In this document: positions 51,640-63,346 of the stretch, in pieces
Numbering within the stretch: the first letter of the stretch is position 1
Layout: every line of letters starts with the position of its first letter
Assembly: GCA_036417435.1 (NCBI GenBank)
Contig: CM070904.1
Coordinates: 44,895,908 to 44,959,907 of the forward strand
From: Inia geoffrensis
Taxonomy: Eukaryota; Chordata; Mammalia; Artiodactyla; Iniidae
Direction: 5' to 3'
Length of the DNA stretch: 64,000 nucleotides
Made by a program: the position numbers and the translations under genes
Notes under the pieces: model-generated
Database searches by the model: none
Told to the model about the DNA's origin: nothing
Seen by the model: the letters and a program-made list of their open reading frames with translations, nothing else

Positions 51640-51925
51640 TTCTGTGCCGAAAGAACCACGTGATGGGAAGGTGCTGAGATTTGGACAAGCACGGTGTGCT
51701 TGGAGGGGCTGGAGCACAGGGTTCATAACTGGAGGGCAGGGGAGGGTGGGGGAGGGCAGGGCAGAGTACATGAGGCTGCACAGACAGATGGCAGCTGGGC
51801 TGTGGACCTTTGAATGCCAGGCTGCTCCACAGGTAGCAGGAAGCCATGACCCGTCTTTGAAGAGATGAGTGTTAGGGTGTGTTTTAAGATGATCATCACT
51901 CTGGGAGTAGTGGGCTAGATGAAAT
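51640..51925 (+). repeat. Copy of the unnamed ancient repeat, GC-rich part
   Basis: 'cttggaggggctggagcaca', 'ggctgcacagacagatggca', 'acctttgaatgccaggctgc' and 'taggaagccatgac'-like text, then 'aagatgatcatcactctggg', follow the central and distal parts of the repeat seen at 58840. This explains the locally high GC and the 153-codon minus-strand frame (51847-51386), which overlaps it in antisense. Confidence 0.45.
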
Positions 51926-51979
51926 CACAAGGCAGAGATTTGAGACCATTTTGGTAACATTCTTTTAAGTCAGGATGAA

Positions 51980-52190
51980 AATGTATATGGTAGTCAACAC
52001 TTATATGCAGCTTCTAGGTGCCAGGCCCTGTTCTAAGCACTTACATGAAATAATTCATTTATTCCTCACAACAACTCTATGAGATAAATGCTATCATCCC
52101 CACTTTACAGTTAAGAAACAGGCCCAGAAAGGATAAGTGACATTTTAAAGGTGACACAGTAAACACATGGTGATGGAAGGACTGGAAAAT
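51980..52190 (-). mobile_element. MIR SINE, reverse orientation
   Basis: 'gtgccaggccctgttctaag', 'ttattcctcacaacaactct', 'tcatccccactttacagtta' and 'agtgacattttaaaggtgac' give the reverse MIR/MIRb core with good preservation. Confidence 0.8.
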
Positions 52191-52229
52191 GGGCAGTCCG
52201 GACCCATGGGCCATGCTCAGAACCAAAAT

Positions 52230-52265
52230 AAGATCTAGACCAGGGCTAAGATCTAGACCAGGGCT
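52230..52265. repeat. 18-bp perfect tandem duplication at hAT junction
   Basis: 'aagatctagaccagggct' occurs twice (52230-52247 and 52248-52265). The unit spans the transposon's 8-bp target (atctagac) plus its first bases. Confidence 0.9.
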
Positions 52266-52893
52266 CAGCAAACTTCTTCAATACAGACAATATTTTAGAT
52301 TTTGAAGACTATACAGTCTTTGTCACAAATACTCAGCTCTACTTTGTACTGTGAAAGGTAGCATAGATAATATGTAAACAAATCACAGAGACAAATGTGA
52401 ATTTCGTATAATTTTCTTGTGCTATTAAATACCTTGCTTTTTATTTTTCTCAACCATTTAAAAATGTTAAAACCTTTTTGGATATCAACAAACTGATTTT
52501 AAAGTTTATCTGGAGAGGCCAAAGACCCAGAATAGCCAACAGAATATCGGAGGAGAAGAACAAAGTCGGAGGACTGACACTCACCAACTTCAAAAGTTAC
52601 TCTAAAGCTATGGGGTGATACTGGCAGGATAACAGAAACATAGACCCATGGAACAAGTGCAGGCGCCCAGCCATAGTCCCACATAAGCAGAGTCAACTGC
52701 TCTTTGACAAGAGTGCAAAGGCAGCAAAATGGAGAAAAGACTCTTTTCAATGAATGATACTGCAATAACTAGGTGTCCACGTGAAAAAACATCAATCTAA
52801 AATGGTAAAAATCATTCTTAGCTCACAGGTCATACAAAAAGAGGTAGAAAGCTGGATTGGGCCCATGGGCCACTGTTTGCGAACCCATGTCTG
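52259..52893 (+). mobile_element. Non-autonomous hAT DNA transposon, split by L1-F
   Basis: The left end 'cagggctcagcaaacttctt' and right end 'cactgtttgcgaacccatg' are inverted termini of a common mammalian hAT-type MITE (caggggtcggcaaac...). 'gactatacagtctttgtcac', 'atagataatatgtaaacaaa' and 'agctggattgggcccatggg' lie between. Both ends are flanked by 'atctagac' (52251-52258, 52894-52901), the 8-bp duplication expected for hAT. No transposase. The family name is not certain. Confidence 0.8.
52475..52798 (+). mobile_element. L1-F: old L1 ORF2 fragment inside the hAT element
   Basis: Starts 'ggatatcaacaaactgattt' and continues 'agacccagaatagccaacag', 'gaggactgacactcaccaac', 'caactgctctttgacaagag' and 'ggagaaaagactcttttcaa', an internal ORF2 stretch of an older L1 subfamily. 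It has neither 5' part nor 3'UTR. Related copies of the hAT sequence 'aaaatgttaaaa' / 'aaaatggtaaaa' (52461-52472, 52799-52810) bound it as a likely TSD. Confidence 0.7.
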
Positions 52894-52907
52894 ATCTAGA
52901 CACTATT

Positions 52908-53161
52908 TTTTTTAATAATTAATTTTTATTGGAGTATAGTTGCTTTACAATGTTGTGTTAGTTTCTACAGTACAGCAAAGTGAATCAACTATACATATAC
53001 ATATATCCCCTCTTTTTGGGATTTCATTCCCATTTAGGTCACCACAGAGCACTGAGTAGAGTTCCCTGAGCTATACAGTAGGTTCTCATATAGTTATCTA
53101 TTTTATATACAGTATCAATAGTGTATATGTCATTCCCAATCTCCCAATTCATTCTGCCCCC
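52908..53161 (-). mobile_element. L1-G: L1 3' end only
   Basis: Reverse orientation 3'UTR: 'ttattggagtatagttgctt', 'tacaatgttgtgttagtttc', 'ggtcaccacagagcactgag' and 'gagctatacagtaggttctc'. 17-bp TSD with one mismatch: ctgatctagacactatt 52891-52907 and ctgacctagacactatt 53162-53178. A severely 5'-truncated insertion of about 250 bp, landing exactly at the right edge of the hAT element. Confidence 0.9.
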
Positions 53162-53178
53162 CTGACCTAGACACTATT

Positions 53179-53660
53179 GAAAAGAGGTCATCAAGGTGAA
53201 ATGGAAAGATGGCATCTCTGGTGATCAGCAATAGCTCTTAGCCCTGGGCATCCCAGATGGGAGCCTGGGATCTACCTCTAGATTACCACGCTGGTTGCTG
53301 CTGCCACAGCTCCTCACTGGGCTTTGTCAGCACCTTCACAAATAGAAGAACACAGGTGCTAGAGTGACTCTCCCCTGGTCTTTGAGAAATGTCTCACTCA
53401 GCACATCTCCTGGTCCTCCAGGCTTCATGCCTGAGAAATAAAAAGTTGCTCCTCAAAGAAAACTTTTCGTTTCTGCTGAAAATAGCAGTTTTCTTTAAAA
53501 AAATAAAAAAGATTTTTATGATCATGGATATCATACTCTATAATTTATAAATTTCTAAAAATTGAATAATATAAGCAGAAGATCTAGCCCAGTGCCTGAG
53601 CAAAGTGTATACTGAAATACGTTAATTTTGATGAAAGATGTTGTTTTATTGTCAATCCAG
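53179..53660. other. Unique DNA between L1-G and L1-H
   Basis: Moderately GC-rich at 53230-53440, no frame or repeat recognised. Confidence 0.45.
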
Positions 53661-56600
53661 AGACAAAACCTTACAAAATCTATGGGATATAGCAAAAGCA
53701 GTTGTTAGAGGGAAGTTCATAATGATACAGGCCTTCCTCAAAAAACCAGAAAAATCTCAAATTAGCAACCTAACCTACCACTTAAAAGAACTAGAAAAAG
53801 AACAAACAAAACCCAAAGTCAGCAGAAGGAAGGAAATAATAAATATCAGAGAGGAAATAAAATAGAGATAAAAAACAATAGAAAAGATCAATAAAACCCA
53901 GAGCTGGTATTTTGAAAAGGATAAACAAAATCAACAAACCTCTACCTAGAATCACCAAGAAGAAAACAGAGTGGACCCAAATAAACAAAGAGGAGAAATA
54001 GCAATAATATTGTAGAAATATAAAAAATCGTAAGAAAATACTATGAGCAGTTATATGCCCACAAACTGGACAACACAGAAGAAATGGACAAGTTTCCAGA
54101 AGCATGCTGCCTGCCAAAAATTGAGTCAAGAAGAAACAGATAATTTGAACAGATCAGTCACTAGAAGTTAAATAGAATCTGTTAAAAAAGAAAAAAAGAA
54201 TCCCTGTAAACAAAAGTCCAGGAGCAGATGGCTTCACTAGGAATTTCTACAAAACACACAAGGAACTTATACTGATCCTTCTTTAACTCTTCCCTAACTC
54301 TAATGACTCCCAAGATCATTCTATGAAGCCACCATCACCCTGATACCAAAACCAGACAAAAACACTACAAGAAAAGATTACAGGCCTGTATTTTTGATGA
54401 ATATAGATGCAAGAATCCTCAACAAAATGTGAGCAAACCAAATCCAACAATACATAAAAAGGATCATACGCCATGATCAAGTTGGATTCATTCAAGGATA
54501 ACAAAGATAGTTCAATGTATGCAAATCAATCAATGTGATACACCACATTAACAAAAGAAAAGACAGAAGCCACAAAAGACAGAAGCCACATGATCATCTC
54601 AATAGATGCAGAAAATTCATTTGATAAAACTCAACATCCATTCATAATAAAAACACTCACCAAAGTGGGTATAGAGGGAACATATCTCAACATAATAAAA
54701 GCCATTTTATGACAAACCCATAGCCAACATAATAACAGTGAAAAGATGAAAGCTTTCCCACTAAATTCTGGAACAAGACAAGGATGCCACTTCGATTCAA
54801 CATAGTATTGGAAGTCCTAGCAACAGCAATCAGACAAGAAAAAGAAATAAAAGGTATCCAAATTGGAAAGGAAGAGGTAAAACTGTCATTATATGCAGAG
54901 GACATGATATTCTATATAGAAAACCCTAAAGATGCCCACAAAAACTAGTAGAACTAATAAATATATTCAGCAGTGTAGCAGGATACGACTAATATACAGA
55001 AATCTGTTGTATTTCTTTACACTAACAATGAAATATCAGAAAAAGAAAACTAAAAAAATCCCATTTAAAAACATGCCAAAAAAAAAAAAAAAAAAAGAGA
55101 AACCTAGGAATAAACTTAACCAAGGAGGTGAAAGACTTATATGCTGAGAACTATAAAACACTGATAAAGAAAACTGAAGGTAATTCAAAGATATGGAAAG
55201 ATATCCCATGCTCTTGGATTGGAAGAACTAATATTATTAAAATGGCCATGCTACCCAAAGCAATCTACAGATTTAGTCTAATCCCTATCAAATTACCTAT
55301 GAAATTTTTCACAGAACTAGAGCAAATAATACTGAAATTTATATGGAACCACAGAAGACCCCAAATTACTAAAGCAATCCTGAGGAAAAAGAGCAAAGCA
55401 GGAGGCATAACCCTCCCAGACTTCAGACATTTCTACAGAGCTCCCATAATAAAAACAGCATGGTATTGGCACAAAATCAGATCTATAGACCAATGGAACA
55501 GAATACAGAGCCAGAAAGAAACCCATACCCCTACGGTCAATTAATCTTTGACAAAGGAGGCAGAATATACAATGGAGAAAAGACAGTCTCTTCAGCAAGT
55601 GTTGTTAGGAAAACCAGACAGCCTCATGAAAATCAATGAAATTAGAACCCTCCCTCACACCATACACTGATACCAAAATAAACCCAAAATGGTTTAAAGA
55701 CCTAAATATAAGGCATGACACCATGATAGTCCTAGAAGAGAACATAGGCAAACATTCTTTGACATAAATCATAGTAAAACTTTCTTAGATCAGCTTCTCA
55801 AGGCAAAAGAAATAAAAGCAAAAATAAACAAATGAAACCCAGTTAAACTTAAAAGCTTTTGCATAGCAAAGGAAAAGAAACCATGAACAAAACAAAACAA
55901 AACAAAAAGACAACCTATGGAATGAGATAAAATATCATTGAGAACAATGTGACTGGCAAGGGATTAATTTCCAAAATATACAAACAGCTCTTACAACTCA
56001 ATATCACAAAAACAAACAGCTTAATCAAAAAATGGGCAGAACAGCTAAATAAATATTTCTCCAAAGAAGATATACAGATAACTAACAGGCACTTGAAAAA
56101 ATGCTCAACATCGCTAATCATTAGAGGAATGCAAATCAACACCACAAGGAGGTATCCTAACACCAGGCAGAATGGTTACCACCAAAATATCTAAAAATAA
56201 TAAATGCTGGACTTCCCTGGTGGAGCAGGGATTAAGAATCCACCTGCCAATGCAGGGGACACAGGTTTGAGTCCTGGCTGGGAAGATCCCACATGCCATG
56301 AACCAACTAAGCCCGTGCACCACAACTGCTGATCCTGAGCTCTAGAGCCCGTGAGCCACAACTACTGAGCCCACGTGCCACAACTGCTGAATCCCACGCT
56401 CCTAGAGCCCGTGCTCCACAATAAGAGAAGCCACCACAATGAGAAGTCTGTGCACCACAACAAAGGGTAGCCCCTGCTCGCAACTAGAGAAAGCCTGTGC
56501 ATAGCAACAAAGATCCAATGCAGACAAAAAATAAAATAAAAAATATCTTGCCTTTAAAAAAAATAATAATAATAAATGCTGGAGAGGGTGTGGAGAAAAG

Positions 56601-57330
56601 GGAACCCTCTTACACTGTTGGTGGAAATGTAAATTGGTGGAACCACTATGGAAAACAGCATGAAGTTTCCTTAAAAAGCTCAAAATACAGGTAACATATG
56701 ATCCAGCAATACTGCTACTGGGCATATATCCAGAAAAGATGAAAATTCTAATTCAAAAAGATACACACAAAAAGATACATACAGCCCAATATTCACAGAA
56801 GCTCTATGTAAAATAGCCAAGACATGGAAGCAACCTAAATGTCCATCAACAGATCAATGGAATATTACTCAGCCATAAAAAGAATGAAATATTGCCATTT
56901 GCTGCAATGTGGATGAACCTAGAGAATATCATACTAAGTGAAGTCAGACAGAGAAAGAAAAATATTACATGACATCACTTATATGTGGAATCTATAAAAT
57001 AACACAAATGAATCTATTTACAAAACAGAAACAGACTCACAGACATAGAAAACAAACTTACGGTTACCAAAGGAGAAAGGTGGGTGGGAGGGATAAACTA
57101 GGAGTATGGGATTAACAGACACACACAACTACATAAGCAACAAGGATCTACTGTATAATACAGGGAACAATATTCAATATCTGGTAATAACCTATAATGG
57201 AAAATAGTATTAAAAACATATATATATACACCTGAATATATACTCATATATATGTATATTTAAAACTGGATCTGTTTGCTGTACACCTGAAAGTAACACA
57301 ATATTGTAAATCAACTACAATTAAAAAAAT
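53661..57330 (+). mobile_element. L1-H: 5'-truncated L1 with SINE inside
   Basis: Starts late in the endonuclease-to-RT linker ('aaaaccttacaaaatctatg') and runs to an A-rich end at about 57330, with ORF2 ending near 57000 and a 3'UTR of the older type ('gactcacagacatagaaaac', 'acaaacttacggttaccaaa'). The RT box at 54892-54903 reads YAED. A 138-codon open segment (55128-55544) spans the post-RT region, with [20 protein letters not shown] and [20 protein letters not shown]; all else is broken by stops and shifts. An A-run lies at about 55079-55096. The SINE at 56211 split it later. TSDs were not found. Confidence 0.88.
56211..56567 (+). mobile_element. Long CHR-type SINE (about 350 bp) inserted in L1-H
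   Basis: Head 'acttccctggtggagcaggg'; the tRNA-like region is followed by a longer body of repeated 'ccacaactactgagcccac'-like blocks and ends 'caatgcagacaaaaaataaa'. 15-bp perfect TSD 'aataataaatgctgg' at 56196-56210 and 56568-56582. A longer CHR subtype, more diverged than the copies at 9375 or 14653. Confidence 0.92.
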
Positions 57331-57955
57331 AGAAAGTAAAGTTATTTGGATTTGGAAAAACATAGGAAAAGGGCAAATACCGGGATAGAGAAGTTTAGAG
57401 TGGGGTTACCAAAGTGAAGGCGTATGATGTTTAATATGAGAGAAGTGAAGAGATGTAAGGAGAAACTCTGAGGAAAAAGTTACTATGAATGGGAAAAGTT
57501 ACTCAGAGAGAAGGTGTGAAAGGAAATTTGGCGTATTTCAAAAGCTTGCCAGTGTTAACATTTTTCTGAACTGGAATGACTCTTTTTCTCTGAATTTTAG
57601 ATAATTAATTACAGATAGTAAGAGTCCTTGAGGCATCCTGGTCTTTTCAACTGACTTGCAATCAGAAATCAGAGATAAAGTTTATTTTGGTAAAAGTCTC
57701 TAAAGCTCTGATTTAAACAAATGTGGAATGAACTGGAACTATCATATCCCTCATACTTTACAAGGAACTTGGGGTTTTTCATTCCTGAAAAGTTTTGTCA
57801 GGTTGAAAACCTTTTTGTAATACAAAGCCATCAATCTTGGAAAAATTAAGTCCCAGTTTAACAAATTTTGTACTTGTCAGATCAAGTAATTTTTATGTAA
57901 TTTCCCTCCTCAAAATATTCATAAGATCAGCCATAAACTGAACCTGTGTCAACTT
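57331..57955. other. No feature recognised
   Basis: Unique-looking AT-rich sequence. Confidence 0.45.
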
Positions 57956-57959
57956 GGTG

Positions 57960-58110
57960 TAACAGAAATGAGCACTGTATTAGGAACCAGAAAATCAAGA
58001 GAGTCAAGAATCAACCTTCTTGTTTCATTCTGCCACTAACTTTTCATATGTCTTCAAGAAATCACTTAATATTTCTTAATCACATTTTTTATGTATAAAT
58101 TATACTTTCT
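57960..58110 (+). mobile_element. Possible MIR fragment
   Basis: 'gtattaggaaccagaaaatc', 'ttcattctgccactaacttt' and 'aagaaatcacttaatatttc' follow the MIR head and core loosely. Confidence 0.5.
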
Positions 58111-58288
58111 AAGGTTTCTTCCAAGTCAAAAATGTAATATTTTACTAAACTTATAATCTACCCCTTCTATTATACCTTGAAATCACTTTCTTTTATTGCT
58201 TTGTAACTTTCTTCTTTTCTTTAATTTCTCAAATATTGAATGACCATCATTGCTTGCTTCAGAGCTTTTGGTAGAGATGTCTTAGATA

Positions 58289-58664
58289 CGTTTTTCTAGA
58301 TTCCACATATATGCGTTAATATACGATATTTATTTTCTCTTTCTGATTTACTTTGAGATGTAGACATAGAGAACGGACTTGTGGACATGGAGTCAGGGGA
58401 AGGGGGAATGGGATGAATTGGGAGACTGGGATTGACATATATACACTACCATGTGTAAAACAGATAGCTAGTGGGAGCCTGCTATATAGCACAGGGAGCT
58501 CAGGTCGGTGCTCTGTGATGACCTAGATGGGTGGGATGGGGGATGGGGGTGGGAGGGAGGTCCAAGAGGGAGGGGACACATGTATACCTATAGCTGATTC
58601 ACTTCATTGTACAGCAGAAACTAACACAACACTGTAAAGCAACTATACTCCAATTATAAAAAAA
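58289..58664 (+). mobile_element. L1-I: short L1 with 5' inversion
   Basis: The first 66 bases (58289-58354: 'ttctagattccacatatatg', 'ttctctttctgatttacttt') are the reverse complement of the L1 ORF2 end. At 58355 the sequence turns to forward 3'UTR ('gagatgtagacatagagaac'), with a G-rich tract (58530-58580), and ends 'actccaattataaaaaaa'. TSD of 14 bp with one mismatch: agatgtcttagata 58275-58288 and agatgtcctagata 58665-58678. This is the signature of twin-primed reverse transcription. Younger 3'UTR type. Confidence 0.93.
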
Positions 58665-58791
58665 AGATGTCCTAGATAAAAACAGAGGCTACAAAGTGTA
58701 TCCTCTCTAAACCTTACTTCAGTACAATGCCTACTTCTTTAAGGAAATTTTCCCTTATGATGAAAATCCATTGTATAACATGTAATTTTCC

Positions 58792-58822
58792 TTATTTATT
58801 TATTTATTTATTTATTTATTTT
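58792..58822. repeat. (TTTA)n microsatellite
   Basis: About seven uninterrupted TTTA units. Confidence 0.9.
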
Positions 58823-58839
58823 CAATCAAATGTGAACAA

Positions 58840-59400
58840 GGCCCACTATGTAGCACTTTGCTACTCATTGGGAATATAATAATGGAGACCCCTTCTACAT
58901 CAAGTTCAATGTAGTGTGGAAGTCAAATATATACAATCACTATTTAATAATGTCATAACACATGCTTGAAAAGAAACTGAAGAGGGCATCTAATCATTTT
59001 GAATTAGTTCAAAAGGGGTTAGAGTTGATTAGAAAATGTGATGGGGAAACTCAGGCCTAAATGACTTACATGAACCAGCCAAAGAAAACTGAAGGTGGAT
59101 ATGAGACAATAAACAGGCTAGACAGTGAGAGTAGCGAGAAAAGCATCACACCATCACAGATGGAGGGTTAAGGGATTATAAACAGACATCCTAGAGACAT
59201 AAGGGAGCATGGGGCGTTTGGGAGAAGGGAAGAATGTTTAAGGGAAAAGTACAGGGGGATGACGACTGGAGACATAAGCAGGAAGAAGATTATGAATAAT
59301 CTAATGATTTTGCACTTTAGAAAGATTCTTTTGGATACTGTGTGAATGGTTTATTAAATTAGAATAATCAAGTTAGAGGGATCAGTTATTAGATTCTTGA
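58840..59400 (+). repeat. Longest copy of the unnamed ancient repeat
   Basis: 'cccactatgtagcactttgc', 'attgggaatataataatgga', 'aacatgcttgaaaag'-like text, 'gacttacatgaaccagccaa', 'gattatgaataatctaatga', 'ttgcactttagaaagattct' and 'tttggatactgtgtgaatgg' run in the same order as in other mammalian copies I recognise but cannot name. Old and diverged, no ORF. Confidence 0.5.
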
Positions 59401-59589
59401 TCCAGTTTTATATTAATTTTCTTTTTCATCTTGTGATACATGTTACTAGAAAACTAAAAAGAAATGTCTGCAGATATTTATAACCACTGGTATGCTGCCG
59501 TGCTCAACAGGTAATCTATAAACACTCATGAACAGAAATGTGCTATAAAATTTATTTAAGATCATGGTGTTAGATTTTAAGCATAACGT

Positions 59590-59770
59590 TGTCTTTAATA
59601 AACCTTTTATTTTGGAATAATTTAAGAGTCACGGAAAAGTTAAAATGATAGTATAGTGTCTCCATGTATCCCTTACTCAGTTTCCCCTAATGTTATCATC
59701 TTATATAAGCACAGCTTAAGCACTGTTTTGATTGCAGAAAAGACATTATTCTATTCAATTGATGGCTATT
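59590..59770 (-). mobile_element. Old L1 3'UTR fragment, reverse orientation
   Basis: 'aaaccttttattttggaata', 'atttaagagtcacggaaaag' and 'tctccatgtatcccttactc', then 'agtttcccctaatgttatca', match the reverse complement of an ancient L1 3' end. Confidence 0.65.
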
Positions 59771-60354
59771 ATTTCTTTATTATGAGCTGGAACTGACTCT
59801 TGGTTAATTAATTCAAAACTAATAAAATATTTAAATAGATATTTACAAAGAAGTGATACAAATTCACATATTAGCATTGATTCAGAAGATATCGTCTTTA
59901 AAATGATGGCTGTCACATTTTACACTACAGCAACATCAACAGATGTTTATTAAAATAGATGTATTACAACCTCAGTCATAACATGACACACAATCTAGTA
60001 AATCTTGGTCTATAACTTTTACTAGAAAATTTGGTTTCCCAATAACCATAATATCTGTATTTTATAGTCTCAGGTTTGTACAATGAGAGATAATTAAACT
60101 ATTCTACCAAACCCTGAAATTCTGCGGATGTTACCTGATACACTTTCATATCCCAATACTCCATATTTCATTAAGAGAAAGATCTTAGTTACTAGATTTT
60201 TTTAAATTTATTCTTAACATTAGCACAGATTTTCATTCAATTTGGCAAACATGTTCTAATCATCTATTATTCTGAGCATAGGGAACTATTAAATGAACAA
60301 AATATGTTCTTAGACAAGATCGTGGATTAGAAGCCCATGTCTAAGTTACTATAA
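59771..60354. other. No feature recognised
   Basis: AT-rich DNA without landmarks. Confidence 0.45.
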
Positions 60355-60485
60355 AATGGTACAGAAGAAAAAGCCCTTGGATATTGAAGGTTTTAGTTAA
60401 ATTCCCAGAAAAGCCAATTATTAATTGTGACCTTGGGTAAATCATATAATCTTTCTTGCACTTAATAAGTACCCAATAAATGTTC
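60355..60485 (+). mobile_element. MIR SINE fragment
   Basis: 'cttggatattgaaggtttta', 'attgtgaccttgggtaaatc' and 'atataatctttcttgcactt' follow the MIR head and core. Confidence 0.5.
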
Positions 60486-63108
60486 TTTTCTAGCTACCTT
60501 TTCCCCTCTTTCTTTCTACTATCCCTTCTTATCTTCATCTACTGATCTATTATCCTAAATATTCAAGATTCTAAATCTGAATATTAAGAAAAATCTTAAT
60601 ATAGCTACCTTCATATCATTGACTCCCAGTAAGAGTTGTTATCTCTACTACATGACAGTGATTTCTGAAGACATCACAATTAACAAGGGAAAAATAATGA
60701 ACTTCTGGAAGTAATTGGTAACTGGATATATTAGTTTAAAAAATGCTATTTTCATCTCTTTTCTAACTAGGTCACAACAAAATAATTTTTGAAGAATGTG
60801 TCCAGGACATCTTCAGAGATGGCATTATATGAGGACAGATATTTAGTTATCTTGGAAAAGTTAAGCAGAATTCACCACTCGAAGGTCACCGAGACAATAT
60901 ATAAACAAATGTATTAACCAGACCAATACCCTTTACAAAGAACATAAAAGTCTTACTGAGTATTTACACACAAAAAGCATTATTTATGTAAAGTTTGCAC
61001 AGCAAGAGGATCTTTTTAGGGGCCTTCAAAGAGAACCATTAATTAAAATATAGCAGCACAATGACAAAATGTTAACACTTTGACAATTTAAAATATAGAT
61101 ATTCTTATAGAACTAGGGAATGTGTTTTCACATGGTTGTTTTATTAGCTTTATTTCCTAATAATGGCTAGAGGAAAATGTTTGATAATATGAGAATATGG
61201 AGAAATGGAAATGCATACTTCAGAGCATGAGAAAATATTGTCGACCCTGGTGGCAACATTTACTATCCCAGTAGAAATAGCTTCCACTCAAGTAATGTGC
61301 AATCAGCCCTCCTACTATCAATGACAAATATTGAAAAAAAGTAAGTAGAAAGCTGAAAACCTATAACAATGATCTTAGAAAATATCTAGGTCTCATAAAC
61401 ATTAATTCTAGAGCAGAAATCTTTAATAAGATCACAAGAAACTGAATTAGCAGAGCTGAGCCACATTCTGTATTTAACCACTGGTAGCAAAATAGAAAAA
61501 TAGAACTTTTTTAATAACTCATTTTCCTCTTATTATTGGAGTGTCTTCTGGGGGTATTCTGCAAGTCACACTGGAAACTTATTTGTTGTTAGGGAAGATT
61601 AATGAGGTGTGATAAAATTTTTATTTCATATTTGTATGTCTTATTAGAGTGTTGATATATTTAGAGCAAGCACCACCATGCACTAAACAAACAGAACAGA
61701 TAAATAAATCCAGTCTTGTGACCATCTGCCCACCAATCTGCCATCTATAAGAATTATTGCTCTTTATTTCATATCAGCATATTATTTTTCAAATACAACA
61801 TTCTTAAGAATTGTCAGTTTTTTAAATTACATTTAATGGATGGATGGTAGGATAATGGTAGTAATGCAACCAACAACAGATAGGTTTATAGCCTTATATT
61901 GTGCATATAAGTTAAATTAAAAATTAAAAGCCACAACCTCAAGCCAGACCCTAAACTGACGAACAAAGGAAACTATAATTCCAAGTAGCTAGTGTTATAA
62001 AATGTATTCTACCTCTTAGAATTTTACCTGAATTGGTAATTAATATGGATTTTGGAGAAACTTTCATAATATTATTGACCTTGAATACCACTACCCTTTC
62101 TTAGATACTCTTCATATATTTTGTTCAGGTTATTGTCTTGGGCACACTGAAGTAGATATTTGTCATACTTTTATGAAGTGTATTTATATTTTAAGTCCTT
62201 TTTCTATGTTTAGAGAATTTCCCATATTATCAGGAAGAATACTTGTCATAAAATACAGCCTGAAAATTCCAGCTATGCATTTGCCAAATCTCTTGTAGCA
62301 GAGCATAAGCACACCTTTTGGGAACTGTCATTTAGGTACAACCACCTCAAGCTCTGGATCAAAAGCTAGTTCTGTGAAGAAGTAGGAAGAGCATGGATTC
62401 CATTCTGGCGAGAGTTATGTTATTTGAGGCAGATACACCTGGCTTCCAAAGATTACAAGGGTCCATTGGTTTGTCCTTAATGGCAGAAAGCAGTAGCTAG
62501 TGTTGGTTATGCAAACTGTCTGTGGCCCTGTGGTAACAGTGATAAATCTTCAGGGGACCAGTTCTGTGGTACAATTTGAGGCATTGTTTGCAGGTGCATG
62601 ATCTTCAAGCATGATTCTCTGGTCCTCTTAGAAATACTTGGAGATACCACGTGTACTTTTAATAATTTTTCTGTTGAAGTTATTCAGAATTGTTTCAGTT
62701 GGCTTTCAAGTAAAAACTGTGAATGATATTAAAGCTGAATGCAGTGATTAATGAGAATTTCAGTTTGTCTCACTTTGAGAAGCAGGTGAAAATATGTTAA
62801 GTATGAATAGATACATTCTATATGTACAGGGAAATGTCTGTGTAGGGCCAGAGGGGTGGACAGTGGCAGATATTCTGGTTTGCAGTCAAAACAGCTATTT
62901 CTTTGTTCTACACCTGACCCAAAAGTTTTTTTCTCATAATCACAACCCATTTTCAAATACAGAGGTTAAAAACACCAAATATTATTATTTGCTTCACCAG
63001 CCTCCTTTTCAGTGATATGGTGAGAAATAATCATTTGGCCCAATCCAAAAGAATTAGACATGATGGGAAATATGTCTTCACCTTTTGGTAAAGCTTTGCC
63101 TCCTTAGT
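60486..63108. other. Long unique stretch without supported genes
   Basis: About 2.6 kb with no recognisable transposon or gene. A small ATGG/TGGA run occurs at 61838-61850. Overlapping 73-75-codon frames on both strands at 62729-63015 are not supported by motifs. Confidence 0.45.
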
Positions 63109-63121
63109 AGAAAGAGACCTT

Positions 63122-63333
63122 CTTTTTTTTTTTTTTTTTTGTGATACGCGGGCCTCTCACTGTTGTGGCCTCTCCCATTGCAGAGCACAGGCTCCGGACG
63201 CGCAGGCTCAGCGGCCATGGCTCACGGGCCCAGCAGCTCCGCGGCATGTGGGATCTTCCCGGACCGGGGCGCGAACCTGTGTCCCCTGCATCGGCAGGCG
63301 GACTCTCAACCTCTGCGTCACCAGGGAAGCCCC
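63122..63333 (-). mobile_element. CHR-family SINE, reverse orientation
   Basis: T-run tail (63123-63140), then 'gtgatacgcgggcctctcac', B-box complement 'gcgcgaacctgtgtcccctg' and head complement 'gcgtcaccagggaagcccc'. Perfect 13-bp TSD 'agaaagagacctt' at 63109-63121 and 63334-63346. Same long whale subtype as at 9375 and 39582. The plus-strand frames of 75-87 codons (63141-63404) are antisense to the SINE. Confidence 0.95.
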
Positions 63334-63346
63334 AGAAAGAGACCTT

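Noticed and set aside
51386..51847. Minus-strand 153-codon open frame, proline/serine-rich
   Set aside because: It overlaps, in antisense, a GC-rich ancient repeat (51640-51925), has no recognisable domain, and proline runs come from complementary G-rich repeat text.
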